A DNA stretch of 64,000 nt from Mycobacterium heidelbergense (GTDB lineage Bacteria > Actinomycetota > Actinomycetes > Mycobacteriales > Mycobacteriaceae). The first letter of the stretch is position 1. The number at the start of each line of letters is the position of its first letter. Under the pieces are notes generated by a model. It was not told the origin of the DNA, did no database searches, and worked only from the letters and a program-made list of their open reading frames with translations. This document shows, piece after piece, positions 56,840-64,000 of this stretch. Made by a program: the position numbers and the translations under genes. The stretch is taken from NCBI RefSeq assembly GCF_010730745.1, contig NZ_AP022615.1, positions 3,472,001 to 3,536,000 of the forward strand, written 5' to 3'.

Positions 56840-59035
56840 CTACGCGGGCGCCAACCACAACGCCGACGTGGGGGGCAGGACCAGCACCGCGGAGGCCGGC
56901 CGCCCATGCCACGGGTCCTCGGTGGCGTCGACGCCGCCGAGGTTGCCGATTCCCGACCCGTTGTAGACGGTCGCGTCGGTGTTGAGCACCTCGCGCCAGC
57001 GGCCGGTCGACGGCAGGCCCAGACGGTAGCCGCCGTGTTCGGAACCCGCGAAATTGAACACGCAGGCCATGACCGAGCCGTCGCTTCCGTACCGCAGGAA
57101 ACTCAGCACGTTGTTGGCGGAGTCGTTGGCGTCGATCCAGGAATAACCCTCGGGAGTGGTGTCCTGGCTCCACAGCGCCGGGTGAGTGCGGTAGATGTCG
57201 TTGATGTCGCGCACGAGGCGCAGAATCCCGTTGGAAAAACCCTGCTCGTCGAGCTGCCACCAATCCAACCCGCGCTGCTCGGACCATTCGGCGCGCTGGC
57301 CGAATTCCTGGCCCATGAACAACAGCTGCTTGCCCGGGTGCGCCCATTGATAGGCGAGCAGGCTGCGCAGCCCGGCGGCCTTGACGTGGTTGTTGCCCGG
57401 CATCCGCCCCCACAGCGTGCCCTTGCCGTGCACCACCTCGTCGTGGCTGATCGGCAGCACGTAGTTCTCGCTGAACGCGTACAGCATCGAGAACGTCATC
57501 TCGTGGTGGTGGTAGCTGCGGTAGATCGGATCGCGGCTGATGTAGTCCAGCGTGTCGTGCATCCAGCCCATGTTCCACTTCATCGAAAAGCCCAGGCCGC
57601 CAAGGTTTGTCGGGCGCGTCACGCCGGGCCACGACGTCGACTCCTCGGCGATCGTGACGATGCCCGGCGCCGCCTTGTGTGCCGTGGCGTTCATCTCCTG
57701 CAGGAACTGCACGGCCTCCAGGTTCTCCCGCCCACCGTAGACGTTCGGGGTCCAGCCCCCCACGGGCCGCGAGTAGTCCAGGTACAGCATCGACGCGACG
57801 GCGTCCACGCGAAGGCCGTCAACGTGGAACTCCTCGAGCCAATACAGCGCGTTGGCCACCAGGAAATTGCGCACTTCCGCGCGGCCGAAGTCGAACACGT
57901 AAGTGCCCCAGTCGAGTTGCTCCCCGCGTTTGGGATCGGAATGCTCGTATAGCGGGGTGCCGTCGAAACGCCCCAGCGCCCACGCGTCTTTCGGGAAGTG
58001 CGCGGGCACCCAGTCCACGATGACCCCGATGCCTGCCCGGTGCAGGGCGTCGACCAGCGCCCGGAAATCGTCCGGCGCGCCGAACCGCGATGTCGGCGCG
58101 TAGTACGACGTGACCTGGTATCCCCAGGACCCGGCGAACGGATGCTCAGCGACCGGCAGCAGCTCCACATGCGTAAACCCGTGTTCCACAACATAATCCG
58201 TCAGCTCGCGGGCGAGCTGTCGGTAGTCGAGTCCGGGGCGCCACGAGCCCAGATGGACCTCGTAGGTGCTCATCGGCTCGAACACCGGGTTGCGCCGCGC
58301 GCGCCGCGCCATCCAGTCGGCGTCCTCCCAAACGTATCTGCTGCGCGTCACTCGCGACGCGGTGTGCGGCGGCACCTCGGTCGCGAAGGCGAACGGGTCG
58401 GCCCGCTCGGTCACGACGCCGTCGGCGCCGTGCACGCGGAACTTGTACAGCCCGTCCGCCGGGAAACCGGGCCAGAACAACTCCCATACTCCGGAGGAGC
58501 CCAGCACCCGCATGGGCGCCTCGTCGCCGGTCCACCCGTTGAACTCACCGATCAGGCTGACGCCCTTGGCGTTGGGCGCCCACACGGCGAACGACACGCC
58601 GTTGACGACGCCGTCGGCCGTGGTGAACGAGCGTGGATGGGCGCCAAGGACGTCCCAGAGCCGCTCGTGGCGGCCCTCGTTGAAGAGATGAAGGTCGACC
58701 TCGCCCAGGGTGGGCAGGAAGCGGTACGCGTCGGCGACGACGTGGGGGCCAGAACCCGCGTAGGTCACCTCCAGCCGGTAGTCGATCAGGTTCGCGAACG
58801 GTAGCGCCACGGCGAACAGGCCGGATTCGATGTGCCGCAACGGGAACCGATCGCCACCGACGAGCGCGACGACCTCGCGCGCGTGCGGTCGAAACGCCCG
58901 GATGACCGTGCGGTCGCCGTACTCGTGGGCGCCGAGGATGCCGTGCGGGTTGTGGTGTGCACCGGCCACCAGGCGCGCCAGGTCCGAGGGGTCGGGCGCC
59001 AGGTCCGCTCCGGCGAGTTGGTCGGCTCGGCTCAC
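56840..59035 (-). CDS. glgB: 1,4-alpha-glucan branching enzyme
   Basis: 731 residues, the length of Rv1326c. Two N-terminal carbohydrate-binding modules, then the GH13 barrel: VIVDWVPAHFPKD, DGLRVDAVASMLYLDY (nucleophile Asp), TIAEESTSWPGVT (acid Glu) and SHDEVVHGKGT. It adds alpha-1,6 branches to glucans. The gene is six bases after glgE and co-transcribed with it. Confidence 0.97.
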   Translation of the reverse strand: MSRADQLAGADLAPDPSDLARLVAGAHHNPHGILGAHEYGDRTVIRAFRPHAREVVALVGGDRFPLRHIESGLFAVALPFANLIDYRLEVTYAGSGPHVVADAYRFLPTLGEVDLHLFNEGRHERLWDVLGAHPRSFTTADGVVNGVSFAVWAPNAKGVSLIGEFNGWTGDEAPMRVLGSSGVWELFWPGFPADGLYKFRVHGADGVVTERADPFAFATEVPPHTASRVTRSRYVWEDADWMARRARRNPVFEPMSTYEVHLGSWRPGLDYRQLARELTDYVVEHGFTHVELLPVAEHPFAGSWGYQVTSYYAPTSRFGAPDDFRALVDALHRAGIGVIVDWVPAHFPKDAWALGRFDGTPLYEHSDPKRGEQLDWGTYVFDFGRAEVRNFLVANALYWLEEFHVDGLRVDAVASMLYLDYSRPVGGWTPNVYGGRENLEAVQFLQEMNATAHKAAPGIVTIAEESTSWPGVTRPTNLGGLGFSMKWNMGWMHDTLDYISRDPIYRSYHHHEMTFSMLYAFSENYVLPISHDEVVHGKGTLWGRMPGNNHVKAAGLRSLLAYQWAHPGKQLLFMGQEFGQRAEWSEQRGLDWWQLDEQGFSNGILRLVRDINDIYRTHPALWSQDTTPEGYSWIDANDSANNVLSFLRYGSDGSVMACVFNFAGSEHGGYRLGLPSTGRWREVLNTDATVYNGSGIGNLGGVDATEDPWHGRPASAVLVLPPTSALWLAPA

Positions 59036-59041
59036 AACAAC

Positions 59042-61138
59042 TCACCTCCTGCGCAGCAGCGTGGTTCGGGATTCGTACGGTATGAGCGGCATGTTGATGA
59101 TGTGGGCGACCGCACGCCCGGGATCGATGCGAACGTAATTTGCCTGCCCCCATTGGTATTCCTGGCCGGTGATCTCGTCGCGCACCCAGAACCGTTCGTA
59201 GGGCTCCATACCCAGCGCCGCCATGTCTAACCACAGGGTCGCCTCTTCGGGCGCGAAGGCGTTGAGCGTCACCACCACCAACACGCAGTCGCCGGTGGCC
59301 GGGTCGAACTTGCTGTAGGCCAGCAGCGCGTCGTTGTCCACGCCGTGGAAATGGATCGTGCGCAGCTGTTGCAGCGCGGGATGCAGGCGGCGAATCGTGT
59401 TGAGCTGTGTGATGAAAGGCTCGAGTGACCTGCCCTCGGCGAGGGCGCCCGCGTAGTCGCGTGGCCGCAATTCGTACTTCTCGGAATCCAGGTACTCCTC
59501 GCTGCCCTCCCGTATCGCGCGGTGCTCGAACAGCTCGTAGCCGGAGTACACGCCCCAGGCCGGACCCATGGTCGCCGCCAGCGCCGCGCGGATGGCGAAC
59601 ATGCCCGGGCCGTCGTGCTGCAATACCGCGTGCAGGATGTCGGGGGTGTTGACGAACAGGTTCGGCCGGCGAAAGTCGGCGAGGGCGGCGATGTCGTTGC
59701 CGAATTCGGTGAGTTCCCACTTGGCCGTGCGCCAGGTGAAGTAGGAGTACGACTGCGTGAAGCCCAGCTTGGCCAGGCCGTACTGGCGGGCCGGCGGGGT
59801 GAACGCCTCGGACAGGAAGAGCACGTCGGGGTCGGTGTCTTTCACCTGAGCGATCAGCCACGCCCAGAAGTCGGGCGGCTTGGTGTGGGGATTGTCGACC
59901 CGAAAGAACTTGACGCCGTGGTCGATCCAGTGCCGGACGACGCGCAGCACCTCGTCGTAGAGGCCCGCGGGGTCGTTGTCGAAGTTGAGCGGATAGATGT
60001 CCTGGTACTTCTTCGGCGGGTTCTCCGCATAGGCGATCGTTCCGTCCGGCAATTCGGTGAACCACTGGCGGTGTTCGCGGGCCCACGGATGATCCGGCGC
60101 GCATTGCAGCGCCAGGTCCAGCGCCACCTCCATGCCCAGATCCCGCGCCGCGGCGACGAAGTCGTCGAAGTCGTCGATCGTGCCCAGGGCCGGGTGAATG
60201 GCGTCGTGGCCGCCCTCGTCGCTGCCGATCGCCCACGGGGAACCCACATCCGTCGGGGCGGCGGTGGGGGAGTTGTTGGGGCCCTTGCGGTGTACCTTGC
60301 CGATCGGGTGGATCGGCGGCAGGTAGACGACGTCGAACCCCATCGCGGCGATGCGCGGAAGCTGCGCGGCCGCCGTGGCGAAGGTGCCGTGCACGGGCCT
60401 GCCGTCGGCGTCCCACCCGCCGGTCGAGCGCGGAAACATCTCGTACCACGAGCCGAAGCGGGCCAGCGGCCGATCCACCCAGACCCCGTACTGTTGGCCC
60501 CGGGTGACCAGATCGCGCAACGGGTAGTTCGCCAGGAGTTCCTCGATGTCGGGAGCCAGGGCCAGCGCGGTGCGGGTCACCGGATCCCCGGGAGTCCGCA
60601 ACGCCGCGGCGGCGGCCAGCAGCGGATCGCGCTGGGCGCGCGGCACGCCCGCCGCGGCGCGTTCGAACAGCGAAGCCCCGACCAGCAGATCGTTGGACAG
60701 CTCCGTCTCGCCCTGCCCGGCGTCCAGCTTGGCAACCAGGCCGTGCCGCCAGGAGTGAATGGGGTCACCCCACCCGTCGACCCGAAAAGTCCAGAGCCCG
60801 ACGCGGTCCGGGGTGAACTGACCGTGGAACACGTAGGGCTCCTGCCCCTCCGCCATGGTAAGCAGCAACGGCTTGACCCGCTGCCGCTCGTCGGCGCCGG
60901 CCTCGAGCGCGCGCGCCGGCCGCTCGGGGGCCTGAACCGCCTTGATCCGGCGTATCTCGGCCGCCTGCGGATAGCGCGGCCCGAGGTAGCGCACGACCAG
61001 CGTCGCCGCGACGGCCTCGTGACCCTCCCGCCATACCGCCGCGCTGACCGGGACGACCTCACCGACCACGGCCTTGGCGGGATACGCGCCGCAGGACACG
61101 ACGGGCGCGACGTTGTCGATCTCGACACGACCGGTCAC
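59042..61138 (-). CDS. glgE: Maltosyltransferase GlgE
   Basis: Extends alpha-1,4-glucan using maltose-1-phosphate. 698 residues from the GTG at 61138, which has GGAG five bases upstream; GTG 61144 and TTG 61189 are alternatives. The GH13 motifs are VVYLPPIHPIG, FFRVDNPHTK (nucleophile Asp) and LFLSEAFTPPARQYG. Homologue of Rv1327c. It is an essential enzyme in H37Rv because its substrate is toxic when it accumulates. Confidence 0.96.
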   Translation of the reverse strand: MTGRVEIDNVAPVVSCGAYPAKAVVGEVVPVSAAVWREGHEAVAATLVVRYLGPRYPQAAEIRRIKAVQAPERPARALEAGADERQRVKPLLLTMAEGQEPYVFHGQFTPDRVGLWTFRVDGWGDPIHSWRHGLVAKLDAGQGETELSNDLLVGASLFERAAAGVPRAQRDPLLAAAAALRTPGDPVTRTALALAPDIEELLANYPLRDLVTRGQQYGVWVDRPLARFGSWYEMFPRSTGGWDADGRPVHGTFATAAAQLPRIAAMGFDVVYLPPIHPIGKVHRKGPNNSPTAAPTDVGSPWAIGSDEGGHDAIHPALGTIDDFDDFVAAARDLGMEVALDLALQCAPDHPWAREHRQWFTELPDGTIAYAENPPKKYQDIYPLNFDNDPAGLYDEVLRVVRHWIDHGVKFFRVDNPHTKPPDFWAWLIAQVKDTDPDVLFLSEAFTPPARQYGLAKLGFTQSYSYFTWRTAKWELTEFGNDIAALADFRRPNLFVNTPDILHAVLQHDGPGMFAIRAALAATMGPAWGVYSGYELFEHRAIREGSEEYLDSEKYELRPRDYAGALAEGRSLEPFITQLNTIRRLHPALQQLRTIHFHGVDNDALLAYSKFDPATGDCVLVVVTLNAFAPEEATLWLDMAALGMEPYERFWVRDEITGQEYQWGQANYVRIDPGRAVAHIINMPLIPYESRTTLLRRR

Positions 61139-61331
61139 GACCACTCCGTTCGACTTACCCGGCTCCTCGGCCCGCTCCTCGGGCCGCAATCGTCGCCGGG
61201 GTGTTCCGATTGTGTGCGGCCAAACACCAATGACTACCCGCTACCCACCCTAGTGTCCGGTCATACCCTCGAAGGCGCACGGTCAATCACTGGTCCTGCG
61301 CGCGGCGGAATCCTCAGTAAGGTAGTCACGT
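61139..61331. promoter_or_regulatory. Divergent promoter region, glgE and glgP
   Basis: 193 bp between the two glucan genes with no coding frame of its own. Both promoters should be here. No palindrome or clear box pair is seen. Confidence 0.45.
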
Positions 61332-63953
61332 GTGAAAGCCCTTCGCCGCTTTACCGTCCGTGCGCACTTGCCCGAGCGTCTGGCCGCGCTGGATCAGCTG
61401 TCGACGAACCTGCGGTGGTCGTGGGACAAACCGACGCAGGAGCTGTTCGCGACCATCGACCCGACGCTGTGGGAGCGGTGCGGCTGCGACCCGGTGGCGC
61501 TGTTGGGCGCGGTGAGCCCGGCACGGCTCGACGAGTTGGCGCTCGACGAAGGCTTCCTGGGCCGGCTCGACGGGCTGGCGGCCGACCTGAACGACTACCT
61601 GAGCCGTCCGTTGTGGTACCAGCAGCGGCAGCGCGAAAGCCCCGACAGCCGGGCGATGCCGAGCGCGGTCGCGTACTTCTCGATGGAGTTCGGCGTCGCC
61701 GAGGTGCTGCCCAATTACTCGGGTGGGCTGGGGATTCTCGCCGGCGACCACCTGAAGTCGGCGTCGGATCTGGGGGTTCCGTTGGTCGCGGTGGGCCTCT
61801 ACTACCGCTCCGGGTACTTCCGGCAGTCGCTGACCGCGGATGGCTGGCAGAACGAGACCTACCCGTCGCTGGACCCGCAGGGGCTGCCGTTGCGGCTGCT
61901 GACCGACGCGACGGGCGACCCGGTCCTGGTGGAGCTGACGCTTCCCGAATCCACCCAGCTGCGGGCCCGGGTCTGGGTGGCGCAGGTGGGCCGCGTTCCG
62001 TTGCTCCTGCTGGATTCCGACGTTCCCGAGAACGAACACGAGCTACGCGGCGTCACCGATCGCCTCTATGGCGGCGATCAGGAGCATCGGATGCGGCAAG
62101 AGATCCTGGCCGGCATCGGCGGGGTGCGGGCGATCCGCGCGTTCACCGCCATCGAGGGGCTGCCCGCGCCCGAGGTGTGGCACATGAACGAGGGCCACGC
62201 CGGGTTCCTCGGGACGGAACGCATCCGGGAGCTGATCACCGACTCGGGGCTGGACTTCGACACCGCGCTGACGGTGGTGCGGTCCAGCACGGTGTTCACC
62301 ACCCACACCCCGGTGCCCGCGGGAATCGACCGGTTCCCCGTCGAGATGGTGCGGCTCTACTTCGACGACCATCTGGGTGATGACGGTGCGGGCGGGCCCG
62401 CGCTGCTGCCGGGCGTACCGACCGCGCGGATCGTCGCGCTGGGCGCCGAGGACGATCCGACCAAGTTCAACATGGCCCACATGGGCCTGCGGCTCGCGCA
62501 ACGGGCCAACGGTGTCTCGTTGCTGCACGGCCGGGTGAGCCGGGCCATGTTCAACGAATTGTGGCCCGGATTCGACCCGGGCGAGGTGCCGATCGGATCG
62601 ATCACCAACGGCGTGCACGCGCGCACCTGGGCCGCGCCGCAATGGTTGCAGCTGGGGCGCGAACTGGCCGGGTCCGACTCGTTCGGCGACCCCGGCGTGT
62701 GGCTGCGACTGCAGCAGGTCGACCCGGGTCATCTGTGGTGGATCCGCTCGCAGCTGCGGTCGCTGCTGGTCGAGGATGTCCGGCGGCGGCTGCGCCGCTC
62801 GTGGCAGGAACGCGGCGCGTCGGACGCCGAATTAGGGTGGATAGCAACGGCTTTCGATCCGAACGTGCTCACCATCGGGTTCGCCCGACGGGTGCCGACC
62901 TACAAGCGGCTGACGCTGATGCTGCGCGATCCGGATCGGCTGGAACGGCTGCTGCTCGACGACGAGAGGCCGATCCAGCTGATCGTCGCCGGGAAGTCCC
63001 ACCCGGCCGACGACGGCGGCAAGGCGCTGATCCAGCAGGTGGTGCGCTTCGCCGACCGGCCGGAGGTGCGCCACCGCATCGCGTTTTTGCCCGACTACGA
63101 CATGTCGATGGCCCGGCTGCTGTATTGGGGCTGCGACGTGTGGCTGAACAACCCGCTGCGGCCGCTGGAGGCCTGCGGCACCTCGGGGATGAAGAGCGCG
63201 CTCAACGGTGGGCTGAACCTGTCCATCCGCGACGGCTGGTGGGACGAATGGTACGACGGCGAAAACGGTTGGGAGATACCGTCTGCCGACGGGCTGGCCG
63301 ACGAGACGCGGCGCGACGACCTGGAGGCCAGCGCGCTCTACGACCTGCTGGAGCAGGCGGTGGCACCGAAGTTCTACGAGCGCAACGAACACGGGGTGCC
63401 GCCGCGGTGGATCGAAATGGTGCGGCACACCCTGCAGACGCTGGGGCCGAAGGTGTTGGCGTCCCGGATGGTGCGGGACTACGTCGAGAGCTACTACACG
63501 CCCGCGGCGGAGTCGCTGCACAGGACCGTCGCCCCCGCCGACGAGGCGAGTGGCGAGTTCGGCGCCGCCCGCGAGCTGGCCGCCTACCGCCGGCGCGCGG
63601 AAGGGGCGTGGCCCAAGATCACCGTCACCGACGTCGACAGCACCGGCCTGCCGGACACGCCCGCGCTGGGCTCGAAGCTGACCCTGACCGCGACCGTGGA
63701 CCTGGCCGGGCTGCGGCCCGACGAGGTCACGGTTCAGGCGGTGGTGGGTAGGGTCGACGCCACCGACGCGCTGCTGGACCCGGTGACCGTCGACATGTCC
63801 TACACCGGCACCGCCGAGGCGGGCAATCAGGTCTTTTCGACGACGACGCCGCTGCCGCTGGCCGGAGCGGTCGGATACACGGTGCGGGTGCTGCCCCACC
63901 ATCCGATGCTCGCGGCCGGCAACGAGCTCGGCCTCGTCACGCTGGCTCGTTAG
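61332..63953 (+). CDS. glgP: Alpha-glucan phosphorylase
   Basis: Releases glucose-1-phosphate from alpha-glucan ends using PLP. 873 residues, near the 863 of Rv1328. The short GlgP type shows YFSMEFGVAEVLPNYSGGLGILAGDHLKSASDLG at the front and the PLP and phosphate region EACGTSGMKSALNGG. A C-terminal beta domain after about residue 750 is present. It balances the GlgE-GlgB route encoded on the other strand. Confidence 0.95.
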   Translation: MKALRRFTVRAHLPERLAALDQLSTNLRWSWDKPTQELFATIDPTLWERCGCDPVALLGAVSPARLDELALDEGFLGRLDGLAADLNDYLSRPLWYQQRQRESPDSRAMPSAVAYFSMEFGVAEVLPNYSGGLGILAGDHLKSASDLGVPLVAVGLYYRSGYFRQSLTADGWQNETYPSLDPQGLPLRLLTDATGDPVLVELTLPESTQLRARVWVAQVGRVPLLLLDSDVPENEHELRGVTDRLYGGDQEHRMRQEILAGIGGVRAIRAFTAIEGLPAPEVWHMNEGHAGFLGTERIRELITDSGLDFDTALTVVRSSTVFTTHTPVPAGIDRFPVEMVRLYFDDHLGDDGAGGPALLPGVPTARIVALGAEDDPTKFNMAHMGLRLAQRANGVSLLHGRVSRAMFNELWPGFDPGEVPIGSITNGVHARTWAAPQWLQLGRELAGSDSFGDPGVWLRLQQVDPGHLWWIRSQLRSLLVEDVRRRLRRSWQERGASDAELGWIATAFDPNVLTIGFARRVPTYKRLTLMLRDPDRLERLLLDDERPIQLIVAGKSHPADDGGKALIQQVVRFADRPEVRHRIAFLPDYDMSMARLLYWGCDVWLNNPLRPLEACGTSGMKSALNGGLNLSIRDGWWDEWYDGENGWEIPSADGLADETRRDDLEASALYDLLEQAVAPKFYERNEHGVPPRWIEMVRHTLQTLGPKVLASRMVRDYVESYYTPAAESLHRTVAPADEASGEFGAARELAAYRRRAEGAWPKITVTDVDSTGLPDTPALGSKLTLTATVDLAGLRPDEVTVQAVVGRVDATDALLDPVTVDMSYTGTAEAGNQVFSTTTPLPLAGAVGYTVRVLPHHPMLAAGNELGLVTLAR

Positions 63954-64000
63954 GCGCGCAGCCGCTCCAGCGCGGCGCGGACCTGCGCCGCGTCGTTGGT
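63950..64000 (-). CDS. dinG: C-terminal end of a minus-strand gene, probably dinG helicase
   Basis: Only 16 codons and the stop are inside the window (ending AALERLRA). They overlap the glgP stop by a few bases. In H37Rv the next gene is Rv1329c, the DinG-type helicase, in this orientation, so the name comes from synteny only. Confidence 0.45.
   Translation of the reverse strand, partial: TNDAAQVRAALERLRA

Noticed and set aside
59522..62380. A 952-codon plus-strand frame opposite glgE and into glgP
   Set aside because: Same shadow effect; it crosses a divergent promoter region and has no recognisable domain.

Overview
This window is chromosomal DNA from a Mycobacterium. The gene order follows the M. 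tuberculosis H37Rv segment Rv1281c to Rv1329c almost gene for gene: oppDCB, canA, cysD-cysNC, an Rrf2 regulator, argS-lysA-thrA-thrC-thrB, rho, rpmE, prfA-prmC, an Rv1301 homologue, wecA, the atp operon, cobO, murA, the rrn operon, ogt-alkA, an adenylate cyclase, nucS, fadA4, and glgB-glgE-glgP. The 16S rRNA has the short form of helix 18. That form is typical of rapid growers and, among slow growers, of the M. simiae clade. With the tuberculosis-like synteny I lean to the M. simiae clade, as an inference. All identifications come from reading the sequence; no database search was run.

Layout. 1-2515: an oligopeptide ABC importer on the minus strand, cut by the window edge. 2719-6713: carbonic anhydrase, the sulfate activation genes and an Rrf2 repressor. 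6816-10302: a block with no counterpart in H37Rv at this place (glyoxalase-fold protein, F420-type oxidoreductase, a potassium channel with two RCK domains, a SnoaL-like protein). 10303-17442: a variable region ending at the 3' end of tRNA-Arg(CCG). It holds gene fragments, a low-GC pair of membrane protein genes, an excisionase-like HTH fragment, an AAA+ ATPase with a striking palindromic operator, a DUF3800 protein and a chain of four very small overlapping genes. It looks like a degraded integrative element carrying cargo, and it is the place to look for something new. 17633-24051: argS, lysA and the threonine genes. 24052-32203: rho with a leader, a FadD17-like synthetase, ribosomal protein L31, RF1 and its methylase, an Rv1301-like protein, WecA. 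32457-40860: the F1Fo ATP synthase operon. 40952-42848: cobalamin adenosyltransferase and MurA. 42849-48298: rRNA promoter, 16S, 23S, 5S and terminator. 48383-56827: alkylation repair, a MarR/VOC pair, a class III cyclase, NucS, methylmalonyl-CoA epimerase, a thiolase and a thioredoxin-like protein. 56840-63953: alpha-glucan synthesis and breakdown. 63950-64000: the tail of a minus-strand gene.

How the parts work together. CysD/CysNC make APS and PAPS for cysteine and sulfolipids, and the adjacent Rrf2 protein is the likely regulator. LysA and ThrA/ThrC/ThrB share the aspartate family pathway. The atp genes form one transcription unit with an AtpI-like protein first and a DUF2550 protein last. 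GlgE, GlgB and GlgP form the maltosyltransferase route to glucan and its phosphorolysis. Most genes within operons overlap by 1-4 bases (ATGA, GTGA or TGATG), which implies translational coupling.

The most notable non-coding structures are a 60-bp perfect palindrome between convergent genes (40878-40937), a family of intergenic hairpin repeats (6748, 30885, 48313), a 12-bp inverted-repeat operator that abuts a start codon (14596-14627), paired MarR-type operators (50913-50956), and a 14-bp rrn terminator stem closed by a GCAA loop (48267-48298).
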